Numbered from the stretch's first letter, positions 44,034 through 53,876 are shown. The stretch: 64,000 nucleotides of DNA from an uncultured Thalassolituus sp. (GCA_913061435.1 CAJXUK010000001.1:186001-250000), one strand, 5' to 3'. Notes: generated from the sequence alone by a model not told the origin. A program made the numbers and translations.

Positions 44034-45254
44034 TTACTGAACCATATTTTGCAACTCTAAAATGGGGAGCATAATCGCAGTTACGATAGTAGCAACAATT
44101 GCGCCCATGGTTAACAGCATTAGCGGTTCAAACATTTTAACTAAGGCTTCTATCGTCGCTTCTAAACTCGCTTGTTGCTGGGCAGAAGTTCGCTCTAACA
44201 TGTCATCTAACTCACCACTGCTTTCACCACTAGCAATCATATGCAACATCATTGGCGAAAAAAATCCGGTAGCCGTTAGTGCACGGCTTAAATTACCGCC
44301 TTCACTCACCTGCACAGTTGCTTCTTTAACCCCCTCTTGTATGGGTAGATTTTCAACTACCTGAGAAGCAATTCGCATGGCTTCTACAAGAGGCACACCA
44401 GAGCTTGTTAAAATAGCAAGAGTACTGATATAACGGGCAGTATTCGCACTTTTGGTAAAGTTTTTAATGCCCGGTGTGGTTAATAAAAACTGATGATAGC
44501 GATATTTAAATTTAGGTTTGCGTAGAGCAAACATAAAAGCGCCACCCGTTAAAACCATGGCAATAGCGATGATTAAACCAAAATTAGTAATAAGGTAACT
44601 GATATCAAGCATTAGTTGTGTTAACCCAGGCAACTCCTGACCATTGCGCACAAACACTTCAACAATATCTGGCACAACGTAAGTCAACAAGCCAACAACA
44701 ATCCCAACCGCCACAACACATAAAATAATGGGGTACATAGCGGCTAATTTTATTTTCGTCTGTGCTGCTTGTTGCGATTCAGTGTAATCAGCAAGCTTGT
44801 TTAACACCCCATCAAGGTGGCCAGCATGCTCGCCGGCGCTGACGGTAGCACGATACAGGTGAGGAAATGCTCTAGGGAATTCTTTTAACGCATCCGCTAG
44901 GGTATGACCCTCTAGAACCTTAGCTCGAATTGACAGCACCATGCTTTTAACAATTTGTTTTTCACTTTGCTCTGAAACGGCTTTGAGTGCTTCATCAATC
45001 GGCAAGCCCGCAGCAATCAAGGTTGCCAACTGACGGGTGATTAATGCTAAATCGGCAGTACTAAGAGAAGGGCCTAAACTAAAGCGAGACCAAAATCCGT
45101 CTTTGCTTTTTTTCTCACTGGTAGCATCCACCGACAATGGCATCCAGCCTTTGTCTCTTAGCTGCTGCCTTACTTGTCGTGCACTATCTGCTTCTAGAAC
45201 ACCTTTGTGAGTTTTGCCTTTTGAGTCGAGTGCTTGAAATTCAAATGCAGCCAT
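44034..45254 (-). CDS. gspF: Type II secretion platform protein GspF
   Basis: 406-residue polytopic inner-membrane protein with two GspF domains and three membrane helices (about 172-195, 222-245, 375-398). Family blocks: LALITRQLATLIAAGLPIDEAL in the first half and ARYISTLAILTSSGVPLVEAM plus MLHMIASGESSGELDDML in the second. It holds the ATPase and pseudopilus base together. Confidence 0.95.
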   Translation of the reverse strand: MAAFEFQALDSKGKTHKGVLEADSARQVRQQLRDKGWMPLSVDATSEKKSKDGFWSRFSLGPSLSTADLALITRQLATLIAAGLPIDEALKAVSEQSEKQIVKSMVLSIRAKVLEGHTLADALKEFPRAFPHLYRATVSAGEHAGHLDGVLNKLADYTESQQAAQTKIKLAAMYPIILCVVAVGIVVGLLTYVVPDIVEVFVRNGQELPGLTQLMLDISYLITNFGLIIAIAMVLTGGAFMFALRKPKFKYRYHQFLLTTPGIKNFTKSANTARYISTLAILTSSGVPLVEAMRIASQVVENLPIQEGVKEATVQVSEGGNLSRALTATGFFSPMMLHMIASGESSGELDDMLERTSAQQQASLEATIEALVKMFEPLMLLTMGAIVATIVTAIMLPILELQNMVQ

Positions 45255-45269
45255 AAATTTTCAAAAGGA

Positions 45270-46781
45270 TTACCCTTTTGCCACCCTCAGTAGTTCTTCA
45301 ATTGTGGTTGTACCACCAAGTACTTTGCGGATGCCATCTTGATTAATCGAGGTGGATAAGCTGCGAGCGTGGGCTTCTAGCTCTTGCTCACCACAACGAT
45401 CATGAATAAGGCTTTTCATTTTTTCGTCAACGGGGACGACTTCATATATTCCTTGACGACCCTTGTAACCTAGCTGATTACAAGAATCGCAGCCTTTGGC
45501 ACGATAAATAACAGGGGGTTGGTTACTATCTACCCCGAGTAATTCGCATTCTTTTTCATCGGCAGTAGATGCTTGTTTGCAATCTTCACACAACACTCGT
45601 ACTAGGCGTTGTGCCAGCACTGCGATAAGGCTTGACGACAGTAAAAAAGGTTCGACCCCCATGTCTTGAAGTCGTGTTACTGCACCCACTGCGGTATTTG
45701 TGTGCAAAGTGGATAAGACCATATGCCCCGTTAACGATGCCTGGATAGCAATCTCTACGGTTTCTAAATCGCGAATCTCACCAATCATAACCACATCAGG
45801 GTCTTGGCGCAGTATGGCACGCAAGCCCTTTGCAAAGGTCATTTCAACCTTGGTATTGACCTGGGTCTGACCAACCCCGGGTAAGCTATACTCAATGGGA
45901 TCTTCAACCGTAAGTATATTGCGACTGGCATCGTTGAGCTCGCTGAGTGCCGCATACAAGGTAGTGGTTTTACCCGAGCCGGTAGGTCCCGTCACCAATA
46001 TAATGCCGTGTGGTTTTTGAATAGCTGATAGTAAGTTATTCAAATCTGGCGCTGCCATAGCAAGCTGACGCACATTTAAGCGCCCTGCTTGCTTGTCTAG
46101 TAAGCGCATTACGATCCGTTCGCCATGATTGGAAGGCATGGTTGAAACTCGCACGTCTACTTCTCGGCCGCCAATCCGCAAAGAAATACGACCATCTTGA
46201 GGAACACGTTTCTCTGCTATATCCAGCTTAGCCATAACTTTGATACGAGAAATCAGCAGCGGCGCCAAAGCTCTTTTTGGCTGAACAATTTCGCGTAGCA
46301 CACCATCAACACGAAAACGAACAATGAGTCGTTTTTCATAAGTTTCGATGTGAATATCCGATGCACTATCTTTAACAGCTTCGGTAAGCAGTGCGTTAAT
46401 TAAGCGAATAATCGGTGCATCGTCTTCTTGCTCTAGTAAGTCTTCTGTCTCAGGTACAGAATCAGCTAGGCTAGCCAAATCCATTTCGTCGCCTAAGCCT
46501 TCAACCATACCCATCGCATCGGAAGAATCTGTTTGGTAAATCTGACCTAGAATACGCTCAAAATCGTCATTACTGACGACTTCGAGAGTAAAAGATGAGC
46601 CTAAAAAACGCTGCACCTCTGACACAATATGCGGCTGCAAGCCTTCTTTATGGGCAGCAACAAAACCGGTTGAGCGCTTGTCTAGAGCAATGCCAAAACG
46701 CTTAGCAAAAGAAAACGGTAAGCGAGGTACGGTTAGACTTTGCGCGGGCTGAGCCCCTTCATCTAAAGCGAGATTTTCCAT
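45270..46781 (-). CDS. gspE: Type II secretion ATPase GspE
   Basis: 503-residue cytoplasmic ATPase powering pseudopilus assembly. N-terminal GspE domain binds GspL; Walker A GPTGSGKT at residues 265-272; Asp box TVEDPIEY; Walker B MIGEIRDLET (about 332-341); His box STLHTN; tetracysteine zinc site C398/C401 and C431/C434. All key residues are intact. Its ATG overlaps the stop of the preceding UDP-glucose dehydrogenase homologue by one base (TAATG), so that gene belongs to the same translated unit. Confidence 0.96.
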   Translation of the reverse strand: MENLALDEGAQPAQSLTVPRLPFSFAKRFGIALDKRSTGFVAAHKEGLQPHIVSEVQRFLGSSFTLEVVSNDDFERILGQIYQTDSSDAMGMVEGLGDEMDLASLADSVPETEDLLEQEDDAPIIRLINALLTEAVKDSASDIHIETYEKRLIVRFRVDGVLREIVQPKRALAPLLISRIKVMAKLDIAEKRVPQDGRISLRIGGREVDVRVSTMPSNHGERIVMRLLDKQAGRLNVRQLAMAAPDLNNLLSAIQKPHGIILVTGPTGSGKTTTLYAALSELNDASRNILTVEDPIEYSLPGVGQTQVNTKVEMTFAKGLRAILRQDPDVVMIGEIRDLETVEIAIQASLTGHMVLSTLHTNTAVGAVTRLQDMGVEPFLLSSSLIAVLAQRLVRVLCEDCKQASTADEKECELLGVDSNQPPVIYRAKGCDSCNQLGYKGRQGIYEVVPVDEKMKSLIHDRCGEQELEAHARSLSTSINQDGIRKVLGGTTTIEELLRVAKG

Positions 46782-48106
46782 TAGTTTGTTCGTCCCATAC
46801 CAGAATAGTAAAAGCCTTCCGCTTTCACCGTTGCTGGATCATATTGATTTCGGCCGTCGATAATAGCAAGATTTTTCATGAGCCGTTTCATTGCATTAAA
46901 ATCTGGCTGGCGAAAAGGCTTCCATTCAGTGACAAGAACCATAGCATCAGCGTCTTTAAGTGCATCATACTGATGATCAACCAGCGCAAGCTGACCACTG
47001 TCAAAAAAAGACGACTCGAACATGGAGTCAATGTGCGTCATTGCTACAGGGTCATATGCACGCACATTCGCACCAGCAGCCAACAACGCGCGAATTAAAA
47101 CCAGAGATGGCGCTTGGCGTAAATCATCGGTGCCTGGTTTAAATGCCAAGCCCCAAATAGCGATAGTTTTGCCCTTTAAATCATGGTCAAAATAGTGATC
47201 GAGTTTTTCAAATAAGCGTTTTTTTTGCAATTCGTTACGATTATCGATGGCGTGAAGAATATTGGCTTGATAACCATGCTCTGCTCCCATATTAATGAGA
47301 GTTTTTACGTCATTTGGAAAAAACGAGCCGCCGTAGCCACAACCTGGATGGATATATGAGAATCCAATTCGACTATCAGCCCCGATCCCCATTCTTACAT
47401 TTTCAACATCAACATTTAACTTTTCTGCCAAATTAGCCATTTCGTTCATAAAAGATATTTTAGTCGCAAGCATGGCATTAGCTGCATACTTGGTCATTTC
47501 GGCATCACGAACACGCATAAACATAAGCCGGTCTAAGCTGTGGGCTAATGGCTTATAGAGCTCATGCATTGTACGCTTAGCCTTATCACTCTCTACACCA
47601 ACAATAATTCGGTCTGGGCGATTAAAATCATCAATCGCTAAACCTTCTTTTAAAAATTGAGGGTTTGCAACTATTTCTATATTAATAGAATCAGTTTGTT
47701 GCTCTATCCTTTGTTTAATCAGCTCGGATGTACCCACAGGAACCGTGGAAGCAGTAATAATCAAGGTATCCTGTTGAATATGATTAGCTATTTGATCAGC
47801 GGCTGCCCACAAGTCGGTTAGATCCGCACTACCATCACGAGCGCTGGGTGCTTCTACTGCAATATAAAATATGTGGCAGTGCGGGCTCAGCTTGGCAAAA
47901 TCATGCCCATAGCTTAAACGACCAGCTTGCACATTTTCGTTAAGTAGACGGTCTAATCCGGGTTCAAATAGCGGGGTTTGTCCTTGTTCAAGTGCTTCAA
48001 TGCGAGCTACATCATGGTCGATACATAATATTTGATTGCCCATTTCGGCAAAACAGGCGGCACTCACTAAGCCAACGTAGTTTGTTCCTACTACCGTAAT
48101 GTCCAA
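46781..48106 (-). CDS. UDP-glucose 6-dehydrogenase homologue with degenerate active site
   Basis: 441 residues with the full UDP-glucose/GDP-mannose dehydrogenase fold. Many family blocks are kept: TKYAANAMLATKISFMNEMANLAE, GLAFKPGTDDLRQAPS and DGRNQYDP. Key residues are not. The catalytic cysteine of GGSCFPKD is Phe (F262, in GGSFFPND) and the Lys after it is Asn (N265). The Glu of the PEF motif is Gln (Q150). The nucleotide-binding VGTP is VEAP (85-87) and the second Gly of the dinucleotide loop is Asn (GTN, N9). K206, N210, E154 and D266 are retained. It is therefore probably not an active dehydrogenase; sugar-nucleotide binding may persist. Translationally coupled to gspE and first gene of the secretion operon. 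No frameshift or stop, so it is maintained as a protein. Confidence 0.88.
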   Translation of the reverse strand: MDITVVGTNYVGLVSAACFAEMGNQILCIDHDVARIEALEQGQTPLFEPGLDRLLNENVQAGRLSYGHDFAKLSPHCHIFYIAVEAPSARDGSADLTDLWAAADQIANHIQQDTLIITASTVPVGTSELIKQRIEQQTDSINIEIVANPQFLKEGLAIDDFNRPDRIIVGVESDKAKRTMHELYKPLAHSLDRLMFMRVRDAEMTKYAANAMLATKISFMNEMANLAEKLNVDVENVRMGIGADSRIGFSYIHPGCGYGGSFFPNDVKTLINMGAEHGYQANILHAIDNRNELQKKRLFEKLDHYFDHDLKGKTIAIWGLAFKPGTDDLRQAPSLVLIRALLAAGANVRAYDPVAMTHIDSMFESSFFDSGQLALVDHQYDALKDADAMVLVTEWKPFRQPDFNAMKRLMKNLAIIDGRNQYDPATVKAEGFYYSGMGRTN

Positions 48107-48271
48107 AGTTGATTTTCCCTTTGCATAGATCTGTACAGCATTGAAACTGCTGGTAAATTTTTGTTTTAACTGGCTAATATTTTTTTCATTTAAACCGTGT
48201 GATTAAACTACCTTAAATACGAAAAATGACAAGAGTATCCTCTTTCTTTTAGACTCTGTAGTAAAAAAAAG

Positions 48272-48305
48272 GCAAAAAAAAGCCCAGCTTAGCTGGGCTC
48301 TTTTT
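48272..48305 (-). terminator. Terminator between etfA and the secretion operon
   Basis: Stem AGCCCAGC / GCTGGGCT with a 4-base loop; on the minus strand eight T follow, and on the plus strand five T. It ends etfA transcription before the promoter of the secretion operon. Confidence 0.9.
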
Positions 48306-48327
48306 GAGTTGGTTATGATTTAAACTA

Positions 48328-49257
48328 TTAAATCATTGATTCCAGCTCAGGAACCGCATCAAACAAGTCAGCGACTAAACCATAGTCAGCAACTTGGAAG
48401 ATTGGCGCTTCTTCATCTTTGTTGATCGCAACGATCACTTTAGAATCTTTCATACCGGCCAAGTGCTGAATCGCACCTGAAATACCAACAGCAATGTACA
48501 ATGAAGGTGCAACGATTTTACCCGTTTGGCCAACTTGCATGTCGTTAGGTACAAAGCCTGCGTCAACTGCAGCGCGAGAAGCACCAACAGCAGCGCCTAG
48601 CTTATCGGCAACCTTGTATAAAATTTCAAAGTTGTCGCCGTTACCCATGCCACGACCACCAGAGATAACAATCTCAGCAGCAGCAAGGTCTGGACGATCA
48701 GAAGCCGCTAGCTCTTCACCTACGAAAGCAGAGATTGCAGAGGCTTTAACGATATCCGTTGCTTCGACAGTTGCAGAACCACCTTCACCCGCAGCTGGAT
48801 CGAAACCCGTACCACGAACAGTGATTACTTTAATTGCATCAGAGCTTTGAACCGTTGCAATTGCGTTGCCCGCATAAATTGGACGAACAAAAGTATCAGC
48901 ACTTTCAACAGCAGAGATATCAGAAATCATGTTCACGTCAAGCAATGCTGCTGTACGTGGCATAAAGTCTTTACCCGTGGTAGTTGCAGCAGAAAGAATG
49001 TGGCTGTAGTCAGCACCCAGTTCAGCAACAAGATCACCCATAGGTTCTGCGATCTGGTAAGTGTAAGCAGCGTTGTCAGCAACGATAACTTTGTTGATAC
49101 CTTCGATTTTTGCAGCGGCTTCAGCAACTGCACCACAACCTTCACCGGCAACTAAAATATCGATGTCACCACCGATTTCTTTAGCCGCTGTTACTACATT
49201 TAATGTAGCAACGTTGAGTGTGGCGTTATCATGTTCAGCGATTAATAAAATAGACAT
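48328..49257 (-). CDS. etfA: Electron transfer flavoprotein alpha subunit
   Basis: 309 residues. FAD-binding C-terminal domain has SGGRGMGNGDNFEILYKVADKLGAAVGASRAAVDAGF and the loop GQTGKIVAPSLYIAVGISGAIQHLAGMKDSKVIVAINKD. ETF carries electrons from acyl-CoA and other dehydrogenases to the quinone pool. Coupled to etfB by TAATG. Confidence 0.97.
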   Translation of the reverse strand: MSILLIAEHDNATLNVATLNVVTAAKEIGGDIDILVAGEGCGAVAEAAAKIEGINKVIVADNAAYTYQIAEPMGDLVAELGADYSHILSAATTTGKDFMPRTAALLDVNMISDISAVESADTFVRPIYAGNAIATVQSSDAIKVITVRGTGFDPAAGEGGSATVEATDIVKASAISAFVGEELAASDRPDLAAAEIVISGGRGMGNGDNFEILYKVADKLGAAVGASRAAVDAGFVPNDMQVGQTGKIVAPSLYIAVGISGAIQHLAGMKDSKVIVAINKDEEAPIFQVADYGLVADLFDAVPELESMI

Positions 49258-50006
49258 TATAGTACCTTCGCTTCAGTTTTCAGTTTCTCAACTAGCTGAG
49301 CAACATCAGCAACCTTTATACCAGCAGAGCGCTGGGCAGGAGGAGTTACTTTAACTAAGGTTTGAGTGCTCTTGATTTCAACACCTAAGTCGGCAGGAGT
49401 AACTGTTTCAAGAGGCTTACGCTTTGCTTTCATGATGTTTGGTAGAGAAGCATAACGTGGCTCGTTCAAACGCAGATCGGTTGTTACGATCGCAGGAAGG
49501 CTTAAGCCAACCGTACGTAAACCTGCATCTACTTCACGCGTTACATTAACTTTATCGCCATCAACAGCAACTTCAGAAGCAAATGTACCTTGAGGTAAAC
49601 CGGTTAATGCACCAAGCATCTGACCTGTTTGGTTGTTATCGCTATCGATAGACTGCTTACCAAGCACTACAAGCTGTGGCTGTTCTTTTTCAACCACGGC
49701 TTTTAGTAATTTAGCTACAGTAAGAGATTCTAACTTCTCGTCGGTTTCAATTAAGATACCGCGGTCTGCGCCTAGCGCTAGTGAAGTACGAATTTGCTCT
49801 TGAGCAACTTTAGGACCGATAGATACTACTACGATCTCTGTAGCTACACCCTTTTCTTTTAAACGAACCGCTTCTTCTACAGCGATTTCACAGAAAGGGT
49901 TCATAGCCATTTTGACGTTATTTAGATCAACATCAGAATTATCAGGCTTAACACGTACTTTGACGTTGTAGTCAATTACGCGCTTTACAGCAACAAGAAC
50001 CTTCAT
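49257..50006 (-). CDS. etfB: Electron transfer flavoprotein beta subunit
   Basis: 249 residues with AMP-binding adenine site. Family opening [19 protein letters not shown], the signature [23 protein letters not shown] and [27 protein letters not shown] are present. GGAGA precedes the ATG. Divergent from the ETF-quinone oxidoreductase gene, its electron acceptor partner. Confidence 0.97.
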   Translation of the reverse strand: MKVLVAVKRVIDYNVKVRVKPDNSDVDLNNVKMAMNPFCEIAVEEAVRLKEKGVATEIVVVSIGPKVAQEQIRTSLALGADRGILIETDEKLESLTVAKLLKAVVEKEQPQLVVLGKQSIDSDNNQTGQMLGALTGLPQGTFASEVAVDGDKVNVTREVDAGLRTVGLSLPAIVTTDLRLNEPRYASLPNIMKAKRKPLETVTPADLGVEIKSTQTLVKVTPPAQRSAGIKVADVAQLVEKLKTEAKVL

Positions 50007-50232
50007 AGATTCTCCGTATTCGTCTAGTGAATGATTGAAGAAAGTCTCTCATTGGATCTAAAAACTGCCAATGACTCTCTCCCAGCGCGGAATATTATTC
50101 GTATCTTTCGCCCGAAGGTCAATAGAAACTCAAAGAAAGTCTTAAACCAAATAAGAATTTGTCTTATTAACTGTCTTTTAGCTCCTTTTTTGGCATTTTC
50201 AACCCTAAATATTAATAAATTAAGCGCAAAAG

Positions 50233-50262
50233 TTAGGTATATGCTTTTTAGAACCGTATAAT
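50233..50262 (+). promoter_or_regulatory. Possible promoter of ETF-quinone oxidoreductase gene
   Basis: -10 TATAAT (50257-50262) is perfect; the -35 (TTAGGT, 18-base spacer) is poor. The divergent gap 50007-50355 otherwise holds no gene that I can support. Confidence 0.4.
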
Positions 50263-50355
50263 GTGCGCCTTTATTTAGAACGCTAAATGAAACATTAGTA
50301 TTTTTAGCAACTGTTAACTGTTATTAGCTCCCAGCTTATTTTCGAGGAGATCACA

Positions 50356-51999
50356 ATGCAACGTGAATCAATGGAATACGATGTCGTTATTGTTGGTGGA
50401 GGCCCTTCAGGTTTATCTACTGCAATTCGTCTAATGCAACTGGCACAAGAAAACGAACAAGAACTAACTGTATGTTTGGTTGAAAAAGGCTCTGAAGTGG
50501 GCGCCCATATTTTATCGGGTGCCGTTATTGAAGATCGCGCATTATTAGAATTATTCCCTAATTACAAAGAATTAGGCGCACCTTTAAACACCTCTGTGAC
50601 TGAAGATGAAGTATATTTTCTTCGCGATGACCAAAAAAGCGTTAAAACACCAAACTGGGCGATTCCAAAACCCATGCACAATGATGGCAACTACATTGTA
50701 AGCCTTGGTAATGTTGTTCGCTGGTTAGGCGAACAGGCAGAAGCATTGGGTGTTGAGATTTATCCAGGCTTTGCTGCTGCGGAATACATTGTTGAAGATG
50801 GCGCTGTTAAAGGCATCATCACTGGTGATATGGGTGTTGGCGAAAACGGCGAACACACCGATATGTATATGCAAGGTATGGAATTGCGCGGTAAATACAC
50901 AGTATTCGCCGAAGGCTGCCGTGGTCACCTGGGTAAGCGTTTAATCTCTGAATTCAAACTCGATGAAGGCAAAGATCCACAGCATTATGGTATTGGTATC
51001 AAAGAGTTATGGGACATTCCTGCTGAACAACATCAAGAAGGTTTGGTTGTTCACGGCGCGGGCTGGCCATTAAATGAATCGGATTCTTCTGGTGGTTTTT
51101 TCTTATATCACACAGAAAATAACCAAGTGGTTTGTGGTTTGATTACTGATTTATCTTACTCCAACCCACACGTTAGCCCGTTTGATGAATTCCAACGTTT
51201 AAAGCATCATCCTGTAATGGCCAAACATCTAAAAGGTGGTAAGCGCGTTTCTTACGGTGCTCGTGCAATTGCCAAAGGTGGTTTGAACTCTCTTCCTAAA
51301 ATGACCTTCCCTGGTGGTTTGGTTGTGGGCTGTGACGCCGGTACTTTGAACTTCTCTAAGATCAAAGGCACGCACACAGCCATGAAGAGCGGCATGATCG
51401 CTGCAGAAGAAATTGTGAAGGCTATTAAATCTGATCGTCAGCATGACGAAATCACTGAATTTACTACTGCGTTTGAATCTTCTTGGGTTTATGAAGAGTT
51501 GCACAGCAGCCGTAACTTCGGCCCTGCCATGCATAAGTTTGGTATGTATTTAGGTGCTGCCTTTAACTTTGTTGACCAGAACCTATTTAGCATTCCGGTA
51601 ACGCTGCACGATACGACTCCAGATCATGCGACCTTAAAGTTGGCTTCTGAAAGCAAGAAAATCAACTATCCCAAGCCTGATGGTAAATTAAGCTTTGCTA
51701 AGCTTGATTCTGTATTTATTGGTAACGTAAACCATGCCGAAAATCAGCCTTGCCACCTTCGCTTAGCTGATGCTTCGATTCCTCTAGGTACTAACTTAGC
51801 GAAATACGATGAACCTGCGCAGCGCTACTGCCCAGCTGGCGTTTATGAGATTGTAGAAGAAGAAAACGGTGACAAACGTTTCCAAATCAACTCTCAAAAC
51901 TGCGTGCATTGTAAAACTTGTGATATTAAAGACCCCTCTCAAAACATCACCTGGGTAACTCCAGAAGGTGCTGGCGGTCCTAACTATCCAAATATGTAA
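50356..51999 (+). CDS. Electron transfer flavoprotein-ubiquinone oxidoreductase
   Basis: 547-residue membrane-associated FAD/4Fe-4S enzyme that passes electrons from ETF to ubiquinone. N-terminal FAD motif VVIVGGGPSGLSTAIRL, membrane-surface and quinone region around GGLNSLPKMTFPGGLVVGCDAG, and C-terminal 4Fe-4S cluster with YCPAGVYE and NCVHCKTCDIKDP. AGGAG lies 8 bases before the first ATG. Completes the ETF system with the divergent etfBA. Confidence 0.96.
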   Translation: MQRESMEYDVVIVGGGPSGLSTAIRLMQLAQENEQELTVCLVEKGSEVGAHILSGAVIEDRALLELFPNYKELGAPLNTSVTEDEVYFLRDDQKSVKTPNWAIPKPMHNDGNYIVSLGNVVRWLGEQAEALGVEIYPGFAAAEYIVEDGAVKGIITGDMGVGENGEHTDMYMQGMELRGKYTVFAEGCRGHLGKRLISEFKLDEGKDPQHYGIGIKELWDIPAEQHQEGLVVHGAGWPLNESDSSGGFFLYHTENNQVVCGLITDLSYSNPHVSPFDEFQRLKHHPVMAKHLKGGKRVSYGARAIAKGGLNSLPKMTFPGGLVVGCDAGTLNFSKIKGTHTAMKSGMIAAEEIVKAIKSDRQHDEITEFTTAFESSWVYEELHSSRNFGPAMHKFGMYLGAAFNFVDQNLFSIPVTLHDTTPDHATLKLASESKKINYPKPDGKLSFAKLDSVFIGNVNHAENQPCHLRLADASIPLGTNLAKYDEPAQRYCPAGVYEIVEEENGDKRFQINSQNCVHCKTCDIKDPSQNITWVTPEGAGGPNYPNM

Positions 52000-52021
52000 T
52001 CTTTTTTTAAAACTAGATTAT

Positions 52022-52048
52022 AAAAAAAGCGGCTTAGGCCGCTTTTTT
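52022..52048 (+). terminator. Rho-independent terminator after ETF-quinone oxidoreductase
   Basis: Stem AAAGCGGC / GCCGCTTT around a short loop (TTAG), followed by TTTTGTTCTTT. Confidence 0.92.
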
Positions 52049-52245
52049 GTTCTTTAAATTCTAATCAGTGTCAAACCACCATCTAAGTAAACACTATCTA
52101 ATTACAGCAACATCCTTTTATAACAGTTTGTTTTATTAATATCTCTTTTATGCATAAGCATTGAAGTAACCTAGATATGCGTATAGTATTCCTTATTAGT
52201 TATATTGATCAGCTTTAACAATTTTCAGTTTACTTAGGATTATTT

Positions 52246-52845
52246 ATGAAGAAACTATTAACCACATCGTTTTCGATTCTTTGCATACACACTCTTTCCG
52301 TGAGCGCTCAAGCAGATGAGTCTCAGAGTACGCTCTTGAACATGGAGCAAAAACAAGCCCTTGTCGGTGAAGCAAAAACAAACATTATGTCTTTAGCTGG
52401 TGCATTAACCGCCACGTTAAAGCAAGGCATTAAAGCTGATGGTCATGCCGCATCGGTTAATCTTTGCAACTTGCAAGCTCCAGCAATTACCAAGGCCTCA
52501 TCTGCCGAAGGTGGCTTAACCGAATGGACAGTGAGCCGCACCTCTTTAAAATTACGAAGCCCAGCTAACGCACCTGATGACTGGGTTAAAAACATTATGA
52601 ATAACTTCGAACAACGCAAAGCAAATGGCGAAAACGCTAAAAACATTGCTCACACAGAAGTCAGAGAGGGGCGTTTTTTCTTGGTAAAAGCAATTCCAAC
52701 CAAAGCAGGCTGCTTGGCTTGTCATGGTGCAAACGTTGCTAGCGATGTAAAAGCAAAACTTGCTGAACTGTATCCCAATGACAAAGCAACAGGCTTTGAA
52801 GTCGGTGATATTCGTGGCGTTTTTGTTGCTTCTAAAGAGCTATAA
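52246..52845 (+). CDS. DUF3365 (Tll0287-like) periplasmic haem protein
   Basis: 199 residues with a signal peptide (ending SAQADE). The DUF3365 domain follows, with the c-type haem motif CLACH (about residues 156-160), preceded by VKAIPTKAG and followed by LYPNDKATGFEVGDIRGVF, as in the family. Covalent haem attachment in the periplasm is predicted from CxxCH. In related proteins the domain has a PAS-like fold and is proposed to sense redox or gas. Stand-alone, 82 bases before an OsmC gene on the same strand. Confidence 0.82.
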   Translation: MKKLLTTSFSILCIHTLSVSAQADESQSTLLNMEQKQALVGEAKTNIMSLAGALTATLKQGIKADGHAASVNLCNLQAPAITKASSAEGGLTEWTVSRTSLKLRSPANAPDDWVKNIMNNFEQRKANGENAKNIAHTEVREGRFFLVKAIPTKAGCLACHGANVASDVKAKLAELYPNDKATGFEVGDIRGVFVASKEL

Positions 52846-52927
52846 TGAATTCTTAACTTTAAATAAGTAACCCTAATAACGCACTTTGCTGAATAAGTGC
52901 GGTATTTGAGTACAAGGTAATTTCAAA

Positions 52928-53365
52928 ATGAGCGAACATATAGCAAAAATTAACTGGGTAAAACAAGGTGAGTTTAGTCACGAGGGTTTTGATAGGACTC
53001 ATGTAAGTGAGTTCTATCCAGACTGCAAGATATCCATGGCCGGCGCAAATAATGGTGAGTTTGCTGACCCCGAACAGATGTTTGCCGCCTCACTAGCCAG
53101 CTGTCACATGCAAACCTTTTTGCTATTGGCAGCTAAAAAGCGCTTAGTGGTTGAAAGCTATGAGGATACGGCTGTTGCGATATTAAGTAAAAATGAAGAA
53201 GGCCTTTTCTTTATCGAGAAAACAACATTAAACCCCAAGGTAGTTTTCTCTGGCGATAAGCCGGTTACAGCAGAATCCTTGCAAGCCATGCATGATAAAG
53301 CTCATCATCACTGCTTTATTGCTAATAGCATAAGCTGCGAAGTAGAGATTAAGCTGGAATCTTAA
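52928..53365 (+). CDS. OsmC/Ohr-family peroxide-detoxifying protein
   Basis: 145 residues with the OsmC fold and thiol pair: the first Cys in LASCHMQTFL (about residue 57) and the second in HHHCFIANSISC (about 122 and 131). OsmC/YhfA-type proteins reduce organic hydroperoxides. Start ATG follows AAGGTAATTTCAAA. Its 3' end overlaps the convergent DUF1285 gene by 17 bases, an unusual arrangement. Confidence 0.88.
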   Translation: MSEHIAKINWVKQGEFSHEGFDRTHVSEFYPDCKISMAGANNGEFADPEQMFAASLASCHMQTFLLLAAKKRLVVESYEDTAVAILSKNEEGLFFIEKTTLNPKVVFSGDKPVTAESLQAMHDKAHHHCFIANSISCEVEIKLES

Positions 53366-53876
53366 CCCTGTAGTCTCCACTAACAATTTCAAAACCTTCT
53401 GCCGTTTCTTGGGCTAAATTCATCAATTCATAGTAGGTGTTTTGATTAATTTTAGCCCATAGATTATTACGAATCATCACATAAGGAATCAGATCAGTTG
53501 AATGCCTAAACTCCAAGGGATGCTCAGAACCAACTTTGATTTCATCGCCTAAGCTGGTAATAAAGTTAATTTCATCATCACTAACACTCATTAAAACCAC
53601 AGAAAAAGGCACATCCTCCACCTGTATTTTCAGTTTATCAGCAGGAGTAACCAAGAAATAATCATCACCCTCACGACGTAAAATAGAAGCAAACATCCTA
53701 GCTAGGTCTTGGCGCTCAAAGTAGCCACCCTCGTGAAACCATTCACCTTTATTATTAATCAGGATGTCGATCTCACCTACCCTAGCTGGATTCCAATCCT
53801 CTATTGGTGGCATTTTTTGCTGCTGCTTAAATTTGCCAAGCAATGCAAAAAGGTCTTTATCGGTTGTAGCTGTCAT
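53349..53876 (-). CDS. DUF1285 family protein
   Basis: 175-residue cytoplasmic protein of DUF1285, function unknown. Family features seen: PPIEDWNPARVGEIDILINNKGEWFHEGG and, near the end, PYVMIRNNLWAKINQNTYYELM. No signal peptide or membrane segment. The two convergent stops overlap by 17 bases. Confidence 0.82.
   Translation of the reverse strand: MTATTDKDLFALLGKFKQQQKMPPIEDWNPARVGEIDILINNKGEWFHEGGYFERQDLARMFASILRREGDDYFLVTPADKLKIQVEDVPFSVVLMSVSDDEINFITSLGDEIKVGSEHPLEFRHSTDLIPYVMIRNNLWAKINQNTYYELMNLAQETAEGFEIVSGDYRVKIPA

Noticed and set aside
48494-49155. Plus-strand frames antisense to etfA
   Set aside because: They are mirror readings of a strongly coding gene with no independent support.
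50031-50261. A 76-codon frame in the etfB/ETF-quinone oxidoreductase gap
   Set aside because: No ribosome binding site, no family match, and it overlaps the likely divergent promoters.
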